9,866 nt of DNA from Rickettsiaceae bacterium (GCA_030731565.1 JANQTT010000020.1:1-9866), one strand, 5' to 3'; counted from the stretch's first letter, positions 1 through 5,293 are shown. Translations and numbers: made by a program. The notes: generated from the letters alone by a model not told the origin.

Positions 1-450
1 CAGATAAAGGTTTCAGATAAAACGATACCTTTAATCAAAGAAATGGAAGCGTCGATACATTCTATAGTAGCATTTTTTGTTTTACCAATTTTTGCCTTTG
101 TAAATTGTGAATTACCCTTTAAAGAGCTCATGGCAAGTGGGTTAGTTTCTTCAATCAGTATTGGTTGTTTTATCGGCCTATTTATTGGTAAACCACTGGG
201 TATAATTGGGGCGTTATTTGTAATGAAATACTTTAAAAATGTAAGTTTGCCTCAAGATTGTACAAAATTGCAATTCTTAGGAGTTGCATGTTTGTGTGGG
301 ATAGGTTTTACCTTGAGCCTTTTTATCGGTTTAATTGCTTTTGATACAGTTGCATTGGAGAACCAAATGAAATTAGGTGTGCTATCGGCCTCTCTGTTTT
401 CTGCTTTAATAGGGACAATTATAATTAAAATCTCAGAAATATATAATTGA
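1..450 (+). CDS. nhaA: Na+/H+ antiporter NhaA, C-terminal part (5' truncated by window edge)
   Basis: The reading frame is open from base 1 and ends at TGA 448-450, so about 149 C-terminal residues are present of a protein usually near 390. NhaA is an inner-membrane antiporter that exports Na+ (or Li+) in exchange for H+. The match rests on the family signature around VLPIFAFVN (window residues 27-35), the GLFIGKPLGI stretch (lysine codon 190-192, equivalent to the substrate/proton-site Lys300 of E. coli), and the later CGIGFTLSLFIG stretch. Four hydrophobic segments, near residues 20-35, 47-70, 88-110 and 122-144, fit transmembrane helices IX-XII. The ATG at 43 lies inside the conserved region and is not the true start. 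No convincing intrinsic terminator follows. Family assignment is firm; the N-terminal half cannot be judged from this window. Confidence 0.93.
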   Translation, partial: QIKVSDKTIPLIKEMEASIHSIVAFFVLPIFAFVNCELPFKELMASGLVSSISIGCFIGLFIGKPLGIIGALFVMKYFKNVSLPQDCTKLQFLGVACLCGIGFTLSLFIGLIAFDTVALENQMKLGVLSASLFSALIGTIIIKISEIYN

Positions 451-751
451 TATTTTATTAATTTGAAATAAGTAGCTTTTTTACCATTAGCTCGAGTCAT
501 ATCTTTTTAAATGCTTTGCAAATGCAGGTTAAATCTACCAGCTTGACTTAAGGTGATTTTATAGTTTAAACTTATAACTATAGGTATAACATTTTGAGTG
601 AGGTTTTGAATAATCACAGGTCCGGACTTACAATTGTTTAAACTATAGATAGTAACACGAGATCTAGTTCGTCCGGCTTATAGCATATTCTAGTTTTATT
701 CTCAAGATGGAAAAGTCCTATTTTTATAGTAATTAAAATAGTGAGGATATT
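451..751. other. Gene-free spacer between nhaA and the DUF2383 gene
   Basis: I see no coding sequence in these 301 bases. The last ~150 bases hold a good promoter (606-634), a CCGGAC/GTCCGG inverted pair (622-627 and 671-676), and a small AT-rich dyad with arms TATAGTT 560-566 and AACTATA 576-582 around a 9-base loop. A further AACTATA lies at 641-647. The first 100 bases after nhaA show nothing I can name; they may be decayed sequence. Confidence 0.5.
606..634 (+). promoter_or_regulatory. Probable sigma70 promoter for the DUF2383 gene
   Basis: A TTGAAT -35 (606-611) and a TACAAT -10 (629-634) are separated by exactly 17 bases. Transcription would begin near 641, giving a leader of about 110 bases before the ATG at 752. 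CCGGAC lies inside the spacer and its reverse complement GTCCGG lies in the leader, so a regulator could bind here. This is motif matching only. Confidence 0.5.
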
Positions 752-1213
752 ATGGCTACAATGGTAGGAACGCAAGAAAGCTTTATCAAAGCAATTCAAG
801 AATTAGTAGAATTAGACTATGATGCCGTCGGGGCATATGAATCGGCTATTAAAAATTTAGACAAACTGGAATATAAAGAAAAGCTCGAAGAATTTAAACA
901 AGATCATAAACGTCATATAACTGAACTTAGTGCGTTTTTAGGTAGATGCAAAGAGAAAGTCCCTAGCGGCCCTGATAATACAAAAAAATTGTTAGTAAAA
1001 GGAAAAGTCGAGCTAGCATCTCTTTTTGGAGACAAAAATATCCTCAGCGCAATGTTAAGTAATGAGGAAGATACTAACACTGCATATAAACGTATGGATT
1101 CAAGAGTAGGCGAATCGAACGATGCAGAAATAGCTAAAATCATTGCTAAAGGATTAGCGGATGAAAGAAAGCATAAGCATTGGCTGCAAATTACTATTTC
1201 TAATGAGGACTAA
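752..1213 (+). CDS. DUF2383 / PA2169-type four-helix-bundle protein
   Basis: This 153-residue soluble protein has no signal peptide and resembles the DUF2383 family (PA2169-like, ferritin-like four-helix bundle), whose function is not established. Four helices are visible, at about residues 8-36, 40-66, 76-116 and 122-150. Acidic and histidine residues sit where ferritin-like proteins bind metal: Asp22/Glu30 in helix 1, Asp51-His52-x-x-His55 in helix 2, Glu105/Glu106 in helix 3, and an ExxH motif (Glu138, His141) in helix 4. A di-metal site is therefore possible but is inference. The start at 752 is supported by AGGA four bases upstream; an in-frame ATG at 761 is an alternative. The gene appears monocistronic with a long leader. 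Related proteins in other bacteria often accompany general stress genes, which fits the nearby chaB and hsp20. Confidence 0.8.
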   Translation: MATMVGTQESFIKAIQELVELDYDAVGAYESAIKNLDKLEYKEKLEEFKQDHKRHITELSAFLGRCKEKVPSGPDNTKKLLVKGKVELASLFGDKNILSAMLSNEEDTNTAYKRMDSRVGESNDAEIAKIIAKGLADERKHKHWLQITISNED

Positions 1214-1282
1214 TTTGCGTTTATAGGATTCGAGTCCTTTGCATATTGATCGCTTCAGGGCCAAGGGTGGTAGCTATTTCTG

Positions 1283-1370
1283 ATTCAATTTAATTTACTA
1301 TAAATACTTATTGCTATCATCCTTTATTTAACAATCCCTTATTATCTCGTCAATTTTACTTGAAAAAGTT
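1283..1370 (+). repeat. Diverged copy of the dispersed repeat (left module), upstream of the tRNA
   Basis: ATTCAAT followed one base later by TAATTTACTATAA starts at 1283 and matches 3402-3422 at 20 of 21 positions. Weaker similarity continues: TTATT then CAATcCC aligns with TTATT then CAATgCCC near 3443-3457. CGTCAA and GAAAAAGTT (about 1349-1369) align with the CGTCAA and GAAAAAGTT blocks of the 3468-3491 region. I read this as an old, decayed copy of the element seen at 3402-3540. Its right end overlaps the putative tRNA promoter. Confidence 0.45.
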
Positions 1371-1387
1371 CAAAATATGTCTAGAAT
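1360..1387 (+). promoter_or_regulatory. Putative promoter of tRNA-Arg
   Basis: A TTGAAA -35 (1360-1365) and a TAGAAT -10 (1382-1387) are separated by 16 bases. The predicted start near 1394 lies about 45 bases before the mature tRNA 5' end, leaving a leader for RNase P to remove. Motif evidence only. Confidence 0.45.
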
Positions 1388-1438
1388 GAAGCCGTCTTTT
1401 GGAAAAGAGTATTTTAAAAGATGCGTTATATAACGTAC

Positions 1439-1515
1439 GCACCCGTAGCTCAACTGGATAGAGTACTTGACTACGAATCAAGCGGTTAGAGGTTCGAATC
1501 CTCTCGGGTGCGCCA
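1439..1515 (+). tRNA. tRNA-Arg (anticodon ACG)
   Basis: A complete 77-base cloverleaf is present. The acceptor stem GCACCCG (1439-1445) pairs with CGGGTGC (1505-1511), followed by discriminator G1512 and an encoded CCA at 1513-1515. The D stem is GCTC/GAGT (1448-1451 and 1461-1464). The anticodon stem CTTGA/TCAAG (1466-1470 and 1478-1482) encloses loop CTACGAA, with anticodon ACG at 1473-1475. A five-base variable loop follows, and the T stem AGAGG/CCTCT (1488-1492 and 1500-1504) carries loop TTCGAAT. In bacteria A34 of this tRNA is normally converted to inosine by TadA, so one tRNA reads CGU, CGC and CGA. It is a single tRNA, not part of a cluster. Confidence 0.98.
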
Positions 1516-1542
1516 TCTTAAAATTGGTGTTTTCTATAGCTA

Positions 1543-1573
1543 GTATTTCTGAATACAATAGATGTAATCTATT
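1543..1573. other. Two adjacent small hairpins between tRNA-Arg and chaB
   Basis: GTATT-TCTG-AATAC (1543-1556) is directly followed by AATAGAT-GTA-ATCTATT (1557-1573), which has a 7-bp stem. They lie in the convergent gap between the tRNA and the minus-strand chaB gene, so they could block read-through from either side. Neither strand has a proper U tract after the stems, so I do not call them intrinsic terminators. Confidence 0.35.
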
Positions 1574-1598
1574 AAAATGCGAGTTTTAGATGGCTTCT

Positions 1599-1829
1599 TT
1601 AGATTGGAACCCATTTTCCATCAGAATCCTTTTTATATTTTTTTTCTACAGCTGCCCAGGCAACCTTGTGAGCTACTTTTTCTTGAGACTCCTTCGGGTC
1701 CTTCCTTTTGGATGGAGATGAGTACTGTTGCCAAGCATGGTTAAAAGCTTCTCTGTATATATCTTGAGCATGTGGAGGTAGATTATTTTTTACCCCCTTG
1801 GGTAAATCAACATTGTGGTTATAAGTCAT
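1599..1829 (-). CDS. chaB: ChaB family protein
   Basis: This 76-residue protein spans almost exactly the length of the ChaB family. The recognisable parts are the N-terminal DLPKGVKNNLPPHAQDIYRE stretch (residues 8-27), the following FNHAWQQY helix, and the AHKVAWAAVEKKYKK block (residues 53-67). ChaB was named in E. coli as a putative regulator of the ChaA cation/proton antiporter. Its biochemical role is not well established, and no chaA is visible here, so the name describes family rather than function. It has no signal peptide or membrane segment and many charged residues. The gene is divergent from the broken hsp20 gene, sharing a 162-base intergenic region. The Shine-Dalgarno is weak (AAGA-like, about nine bases upstream). 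Family assignment is firm. Confidence 0.92.
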   Translation of the reverse strand: MTYNHNVDLPKGVKNNLPPHAQDIYREAFNHAWQQYSSPSKRKDPKESQEKVAHKVAWAAVEKKYKKDSDGKWVPI

Positions 1830-1890
1830 ATTATTATCTTATTTTATTGTTTCTAAAAGGTTTACAAATTTATAGTTTAATTATGATTTA

Positions 1891-1920
1891 ATTATAACAT
1901 TAGTGTAAAATTATAATCAA
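1891..1920 (-). promoter_or_regulatory. Putative chaB promoter
   Basis: Read on the minus strand, TTGATT (1920-1915) and a perfect TATAAT (1896-1891) are separated by 18 bases. This predicts a start near 1884 and a leader of about 55 bases before the chaB ATG at 1829. The region is very AT-rich, so chance matches are possible. Confidence 0.4.
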
Positions 1921-1927
1921 TTTTTAT

Positions 1928-1957
1928 TTGATCTTAGATTAAAAAAAGAAATATCAT
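1928..1957 (+). promoter_or_regulatory. Possible promoter of the hsp20 gene
   Basis: TTGATC (1928-1933) and TATCAT (1952-1957) lie 18 bases apart, with a predicted start near 1964. No recognisable heat-shock sigma-32 promoter or CIRCE palindrome was found. Two direct copies of AACTATAA (1960-1967 and 1971-1978), 11 bases apart and so on the same DNA face, lie at or just after the predicted start. Confidence 0.3.
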
Positions 1958-1991
1958 AAAACTATAAGTTAACTATAAAAGAGGGTTTATT

Positions 1992-2457
1992 ATGGCATTT
2001 AATTTACCAAGTTTAAGATCTATGTTACACCCATCCAGAAGAAGCGATGCAGATATAGATTACATATTTAATGATTTTTTTGATAGTTTTGAAAACCAGT
2101 TTAAGCGTTCATTCCTAACAAAAAATGAACAAGATTTTTTTCCGCTACTAGATGTTTCAGAAATAAATTCTAATTATACTGTAGAGCTGGATATACCTGG
2201 CGTTAAGAAAGAGGATATTAATATTAATGTAGATAATAATGTCTTGACTATCAAAGGCAAAAAAGAAATGGACAAAGAGCGCAAAGATTAGTAATTCCTA
2301 CTCAAGAGAAAGGTTTTATGGCGACTTTAAAAGATCTATGAGTTTACCCTCCAGTGTTAAAACGGATAAAATAGACGCAAGTTTTAAAGATGGTGTACTA
2401 ACAATACGTATGCCTAAAGAAAAGTCCGCGAGCGTTAAAACTATTGATATAAATTAG
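1992..2457 (+). pseudogene. Hsp20 / alpha-crystallin small heat-shock protein, frameshifted
   Basis: The first frame starts at 1992 after GAGGG (1981-1985) and encodes 99 residues before TAG at 2289-2291, directly followed by TAA. It contains the N-terminal arm and the first half of the alpha-crystallin domain (FFPLLDVSEINSNYTVELDI onward, from about residue 49). Removing one T near 2288-2289 continues the same domain in the next frame: RERFYGDFKRSMSLP, then the A-x-x-x-n-G-V-L signature (restored residues 129-136), then a C-terminal I-x-I motif (151-153), stopping at 2455-2457. The restored protein is 154 residues, normal for bacterial Hsp20. As written, the product lacks half of the domain and the I-x-I anchor needed for oligomers, so it should be inactive. 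A recent mutation and a sequencing error are both possible. The site has no long homopolymer and no known recoding signal. Confidence 0.88.
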
Positions 2458-2536
2458 AGGTATATGGTAATTATTGTTTAATAAAATAATTTTTAGAATT
2501 TAAATGGCTTTGCATGAGAGACGTAAAATATATTTA

Positions 2537-2565
2537 TTGACAGAATAAGCAAAAAAATATATATT
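2537..2565 (+). promoter_or_regulatory. Strong sigma70 promoter of rpmB-rpmE
   Basis: A consensus TTGACA (2537-2542) and TATATT (2560-2565) are separated by 17 bases. The predicted start near 2572 gives a leader of about 34 bases to the rpmB ATG. A near-perfect promoter is expected for ribosomal proteins. Confidence 0.72.
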
Positions 2566-2605
2566 GCACGTAAACTTAACTCATAAATAATAAAAGGTTA
2601 ATATA

Positions 2606-2899
2606 ATGTCTCGTAGATGCGAATTAACTGGTGTGGCAGTGCAGTACGGCAATAATGTATCACACTCCCAAAGAAAAACTAGAAGACGTTTTGAGCCAAA
2701 TGTGCGTAGCGTAATATATACTAGCGAAGTTACAGGCGAAAAATACAAGCTAAAAGTGGTTGCAAAGACTATGCGCACTATAGAAAAATTAGGTGGCCTA
2801 GATGCATTTATGCTAAAAGCAAAATCTTCTTCTATGTCGCTCAGGGCGAAAAAGCTAAAAAGAGAAATCGCTAAAAAAGTTAGTGGAGTAGCAGCATGA
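2606..2899 (+). CDS. rpmB: 50S ribosomal protein L28
   Basis: This 97-residue basic protein of the large ribosomal subunit matches rickettsial L28 in length and sequence. It begins with the MSRRCELTG signature, followed by the family block NNVSHSQRKTRRRFEPNVRS (residues 16-35). L28 binds 23S rRNA near the L1 stalk region and is needed for full subunit assembly. The ATG at 2606 follows AAAAGG (2592-2597) by eight bases. Its stop codon overlaps the rpmE start in an ATGA arrangement (2896-2899), so the two are translationally coupled. The operon has its own strong promoter and a terminator after rpmE. Confidence 0.97.
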   Translation: MSRRCELTGVAVQYGNNVSHSQRKTRRRFEPNVRSVIYTSEVTGEKYKLKVVAKTMRTIEKLGGLDAFMLKAKSSSMSLRAKKLKREIAKKVSGVAA

Positions 2900-3123
2900 A
2901 AAAAGACATACATCCAGCATACCAAAAACTAAAGATAAAAATTGGCAAAGATGAGTTCATTACAGCTTCAACTCTAAAATCTGGTGAAATTCTTATGGAC
3001 GTAGACTATAGAAAACACCCAGCTTGGAATAAAGCTGCTGGGAACGTTGTGAACCAGTCCAATAAAAATGTAAGTGACTTTAATAAGAAATTTGCTGGCC
3101 TTTCATTCGGAATAAAGAAATAA
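2896..3123 (+). CDS. rpmE: 50S ribosomal protein L31, zinc-free form
   Basis: At 75 residues this is close to rickettsial L31: a KKDIHPAYQKLKI start, GEILMDVDYRKHPAWN in the middle (residues 30-45), and the NVVNQSNKNVSDFNKKF end. It contains no cysteine, so it lacks the CxxC zinc ribbon and belongs to the zinc-independent form. L31 sits at the bridge between the subunits. Its start overlaps the rpmB stop by four bases and no independent ribosome-binding site is needed. The rpmB-rpmE pairing also occurs, as far as I recall, in Rickettsia. Confidence 0.96.
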   Translation: MKKDIHPAYQKLKIKIGKDEFITASTLKSGEILMDVDYRKHPAWNKAAGNVVNQSNKNVSDFNKKFAGLSFGIKK

Positions 3124-3217
3124 TTCAACTTAATTTTACTAGGCGCTGACGGCAAAAGTAGAAAGAAAAAAGTCCAAAAGCTTGGGCTTTACACCTTTGC
3201 TGGGGAACGTCTAATAT
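3123..3217 (+). repeat. Dispersed hairpin repeat, copy A (short form)
   Basis: The left module ATTCAACTTAATTTTACTA (3123-3141) runs directly into the core at GCTGACGGCAAAAG (3145-3158), so about 45 bases present in copy B are missing. The core contains GTAGAAAGAAAAA, then the apical hairpin GTCCAA-AAGC-TTGGGC (3172-3187), extendable to about nine pairs by flanking A/T, and the CTTTGC block (3195-3200). Read on the minus strand, the hairpin is followed by TTTTTTC and looks like an intrinsic terminator. The plus strand has no such U tract. Confidence 0.6.
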
Positions 3218-3242
3218 AGAAAATAAAATAATTATTTTTCCT

Positions 3243-3286
3243 AAAAACCCTTTTGAGTTTATAACTCATGAGGGTTTTTGTTTTTT
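3243..3286 (+). terminator. Intrinsic terminator of rpmB-rpmE
   Basis: Arms 3243-3259 and 3263-3279 pair as AAAAACCCT/AGGGTTTTT and TGAGTT/AACTCA around a two-base mismatch, with a three-base loop TAT. They are followed by GTTTTTT. It lies 120 bases past the rpmE stop. The A-run before and T-run after the stem could also allow termination from the minus strand. Confidence 0.85.
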
Positions 3287-3314
3287 GACATTGCCCAATA
3301 ACTACAGATAAAAT
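3285..3314 (+). promoter_or_regulatory. Orphan promoter-like pair after the rpmE terminator
   Basis: A consensus TTGACA (3285-3290) and TAAAAT (3309-3314) are separated by 18 bases. No open reading frame follows on the plus strand before the minus-strand trcR gene, so a transcript would start near 3321 and run through repeat copy B. The first three T of the terminator tail are shared with the -35 box, so a chance match is possible. Confidence 0.35.
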
Positions 3315-3401
3315 TTAAATTAAGCATATTTTATTAAAAAGCAAGGTTAAAGAAGCACAGATCATATCGAGGAATTGTCATAGCTTTTATACAAAGTGCC
3401 A

Positions 3402-3540
3402 ATTCAATGTAATTTACTATAATTTTCTATTACTGCCTATAGTTATTGAGCAATGCCCATCCGCTGCCGTCAAAGGTAGAAAGAAAAAGTTTTTCGCCTG
3501 AAAACTCAGGCTTTATGACTTTGCCCGGTAGTGCCTAGTA
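3402..3540 (+). repeat. Dispersed hairpin repeat, copy B (longest form)
   Basis: The left module at 3402-3422 matches 1283-1303 at 20 of 21 positions. The core from 3463 forms a two-part stem. The outer arms CTGCCG (3464-3469) and CAAAG (3471-3475) pair with CTTTG (3519-3523) and CGGTAG (3526-3531), one pair being G-U. The apical hairpin is GCCTGA-AAAC-TCAGGC (3496-3511). It is followed by GTGCCTAGTAG. Apical-stem pairs differ from copy A in a compensatory way: C-G becomes T-A and A-T becomes G-C. Confidence 0.65.
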
Positions 3541-3731
3541 GATTAATGCACTAATATCAATTATAGAGGTAAACTGGTTTATTTTAAGTAGAGCTAGTTT
3601 CTCTTTCCATATTTCATTAAAGGCTGTTGCAAAATACGGTAATACCATTTCCTGTATAAAACATTAATGGTATACTTATTGTATATAGGCATGCCTTGTC
3701 TAGTATTTAATATACTATACCTATGGTTTTG

Positions 3732-4307
3732 CTACTTAGCTTCAGTATTTAATGAATTATCTGCAGAAGATTCAAGTTTGGCTTTTTCAATTGCTCTATC
3801 AAGTTCAACTTGAGTGCAAATACCAAGTAGTACAGGATCACGTTGGCGGATATTTTGCATATTCCAATGCGAGCGATCGCGAATAGCTGCGATTGTGGAT
3901 TTTGTTGTACCAATCAACTTTATGATTGTTGAGTCTTTAATATCCGGAAAATTTTTAAGAAGCCAATAAATCGCATCTGGTTTATCCTGTCTGCGAGCAA
4001 TCGGAGTATAATGTGCCCTTTTTTTGTTGCTTTTATTTACTGCTTCATAAGCTGAGCTGGTTTTCAAAACCAAGCGAGCCTTTGGGTCTTTTGCGCAACG
4101 TTCAATCTCGTTTTTATCAAGTTGACCGGAAACAACCGGATCCACGCCAATAATGCCTGACGCAACTTCTCCATCAGCTATACCTTTAACTTCTAGTTCA
4201 TGAATGCCACAAAAATGTGCTATTTGCTCAAATGTAAGCGTTGTGTTATCTATCAGCCAAACAGCTGTAGCTTTTTGCATTAAAGGGTATTTTTGTTTTT
4301 TGCTCAT
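3732..4307 (-). CDS. trcR: DUF1013 family regulator (TrcR-like)
   Basis: This 191-residue cytoplasmic protein belongs to DUF1013, annotated in Alphaproteobacteria as the cell-cycle transcriptional regulator TrcR. An N-terminal region (residues 8-48) contains a helix-turn-helix-like LTFEQIAHFCGIHELEVKGI. The diagnostic block at about 100-163 runs from YTPIARRQDKPDAIYWLL through the second helix-turn-helix-like IIKLIGTTKSTIAAIRDRSH to the RDPVLLGIC stretch. The C-terminal ~25 residues are charged and of low conservation. Direct targets cannot be read from the sequence. The gene lies downstream of mutM-xth on the same strand but 158 bases away, with its own promoter-like pair, so it is probably transcribed separately. 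The Shine-Dalgarno is weak (AAAGA). The family is clear; the regulatory role comes from the family name. Confidence 0.9.
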   Translation of the reverse strand: MSKKQKYPLMQKATAVWLIDNTTLTFEQIAHFCGIHELEVKGIADGEVASGIIGVDPVVSGQLDKNEIERCAKDPKARLVLKTSSAYEAVNKSNKKRAHYTPIARRQDKPDAIYWLLKNFPDIKDSTIIKLIGTTKSTIAAIRDRSHWNMQNIRQRDPVLLGICTQVELDRAIEKAKLESSADNSLNTEAK

Positions 4308-4358
4308 GATAAATCTTTAATTTTTTGTTTAAGCTATAGCGCTGCACATTACAAATGA

Positions 4359-4387
4359 AAAATACTATTTTTAGTCTGTAAAGTCAA
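4359..4387 (-). promoter_or_regulatory. Putative trcR promoter
   Basis: On the minus strand, TTGACT (4387-4382) and TATTTT (4364-4359) are separated by 17 bases. The predicted start near 4352 lies 44 bases before the trcR ATG. The -35 box lies immediately beyond repeat copy C. Confidence 0.45.
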
Positions 4388-4399
4388 ACATTATATGGT

Positions 4400-4451
4400 G
4401 CTGCCGTCAAGGGCCAAAAACTTAAGCTTTTATATTTTTGCCGCTAGTGCC
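4400..4451 (+). repeat. Dispersed hairpin repeat, copy C (decayed)
   Basis: GCTGCCGTCAA (4400-4410) and TTTGCCGCTAGTGCC (4437-4451) match the two outer arms of copy B. CCAAAAACTTAAGCTTTTA in between aligns with the apical region of copies A and B. Two G-to-A differences (TTAAGC against TTGGGC in copy A) destroy the apical stem, and the GTAGAAAGAAAAA block is missing. It sits in the gap between the xth stop and the trcR promoter, in the same orientation as A and B. Confidence 0.55.
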
Positions 4452-4465
4452 ATAGCCAATGGATA

Positions 4466-5260
4466 CTAAGTTCTTTGGGTATAAATTCCAATTACAGGAG
4501 CATGATCTGAAGGTTGTCTTTTTTCTCTTGTTTTATAATCAATTATGCAATCCTCTAGATTTTGCAGAGCATTACTTGTTGATATTATTGTATCTATTCG
4601 CATACCATTATTTTGTTCAAAAGCGCCCGCTCGATAGTCCCACCAAGAAAAGTCTCTTTTGTGGGGGTGTTTTGCTCGAAAATTATCAACGAATCCGTCA
4701 TTTAAAATAGTACGTAACTTTCTTTGTTCGGTTAAAGTGAAGCAAGTTGTATCTCTTAGGTTATCAGGGGAATATACGTCTGTATCAAAAGGTGCTATGT
4801 TATAATCTGCGCCAATAAATAATTTTTCCTCAAATGATTTTTTAGACTTAATATAATTTATAAATGCATCGTAGAAATCTAATTTTATAGCGAATTTTTC
4901 GCTACCGACTTCTCCTCCATTAGGCGCATAAAGCGATATTACTCTGAGGAAACCAATTGGAGTATCAAAACTACATTCGATAAATCTTGCTTGCTCAGGA
5001 ATTGGATTGTCCGGAAATTTTGTTATAACTTCATCTGCTGGGATTTTAGAAAGTATAGCTACTCCATTGTAGCTTTTCTGACCATGTATATACAAATTAT
5101 ATGGCAAATCACTTAGCTCTTCGGACGGAAATTTATCCGTTTCACATTTTAATTCCTGCAAACAAATTATATCAGGATTGTGCTCGGTAATAAATTCCCT
5201 TAGGTGATTTAATCTAATTTTTATAGAATTGATATTCCAGGTAACAATTTTAAAACTCAT
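4466..5260 (-). CDS. xthA: Exodeoxyribonuclease III (AP endonuclease), paralogue 1
   Basis: This 264-residue enzyme of the Xth/APE1 endonuclease-exonuclease-phosphatase fold cleaves DNA 5' to abasic sites and removes 3' blocking groups in base-excision repair. All catalytic positions are present: Asn9 (WNINSI), the metal-binding Glu36 (CLQELK), Tyr111 (SLYAPNGG), Asp152 and Asn154 (DYNIAP), Asp223 (GMRIDTI), and Asp252-His253 (PSDHAPV). The YAPNG form is typical of the classical bacterial subgroup. It follows mutM on the same strand with a 33-base gap, so a glycosylase and its abasic-site enzyme are probably co-transcribed. Length is normal. No strong Shine-Dalgarno is visible before the ATG at 5260. 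A second, diverged copy lies at 8389-9174. Confidence 0.96.
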   Translation of the reverse strand: MSFKIVTWNINSIKIRLNHLREFITEHNPDIICLQELKCETDKFPSEELSDLPYNLYIHGQKSYNGVAILSKIPADEVITKFPDNPIPEQARFIECSFDTPIGFLRVISLYAPNGGEVGSEKFAIKLDFYDAFINYIKSKKSFEEKLFIGADYNIAPFDTDVYSPDNLRDTTCFTLTEQRKLRTILNDGFVDNFRAKHPHKRDFSWWDYRAGAFEQNNGMRIDTIISTSNALQNLEDCIIDYKTREKRQPSDHAPVIGIYTQRT

Positions 5261-5293
5261 ATTTCGGACACTATTAATTAATTATAGGAACGT

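Larger units (their letters stand above)
3124..3731. other. 608-base gene-free region with repeats, terminator and orphan promoter
   Basis: Translation in all frames gives no credible protein. The region holds repeat copy A (3123-3217), the rpmE terminator (3243-3286), a promoter-like pair (3285-3314) and repeat copy B (3402-3540). It also holds a hairpin with arms ATACCATT 3642-3649 and AATGGTAT 3666-3673, the 10-base palindrome AGGCATGCCT (3687-3696), and a hairpin TAGTAT/ATACTA (3701-3706 and 3712-3717) just past the trcR stop on the minus strand. The density of small palindromes is high and may mark a site of repeat insertion and decay. Confidence 0.6.

Noticed and set aside
1225..1238. 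AGGA-TTCGAG-TCCT after the DUF2383 gene, resembling a tRNA T-arm or a terminator
   Set aside because: The loop is six bases, no acceptor, D or anticodon arms surround it, and only a few T follow, so it is neither a credible tRNA remnant nor a good terminator.
2286..2292. Programmed +1 frameshift in hsp20
   Set aside because: The GAT-TAG-T context offers no good repairing of the P-site tRNA in the +1 frame and no upstream stimulatory Shine-Dalgarno was seen; mutation or sequencing error is simpler.
2581..2925. 114-residue minus-strand open frame over rpmB
   Set aside because: It is the antisense of a confident ribosomal protein gene, with no family resemblance and no plausible promoter or ribosome-binding site.
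3123..3540. CRISPR array
   Set aside because: Repeat copies are few, diverged, unequal in length and irregularly spaced, with no cas genes in the window.
3541..3731. Decayed transposase gene in the gene-free region
   Set aside because: Frame-by-frame reading gave no run of residues I could tie to a transposase family; only short palindromes are visible.
4459..4710. 83-residue plus-strand open frame over the 3' end of xthA
   Set aside because: It overlaps a fully conserved exonuclease III gene on the opposite strand and shows no recognisable domain.
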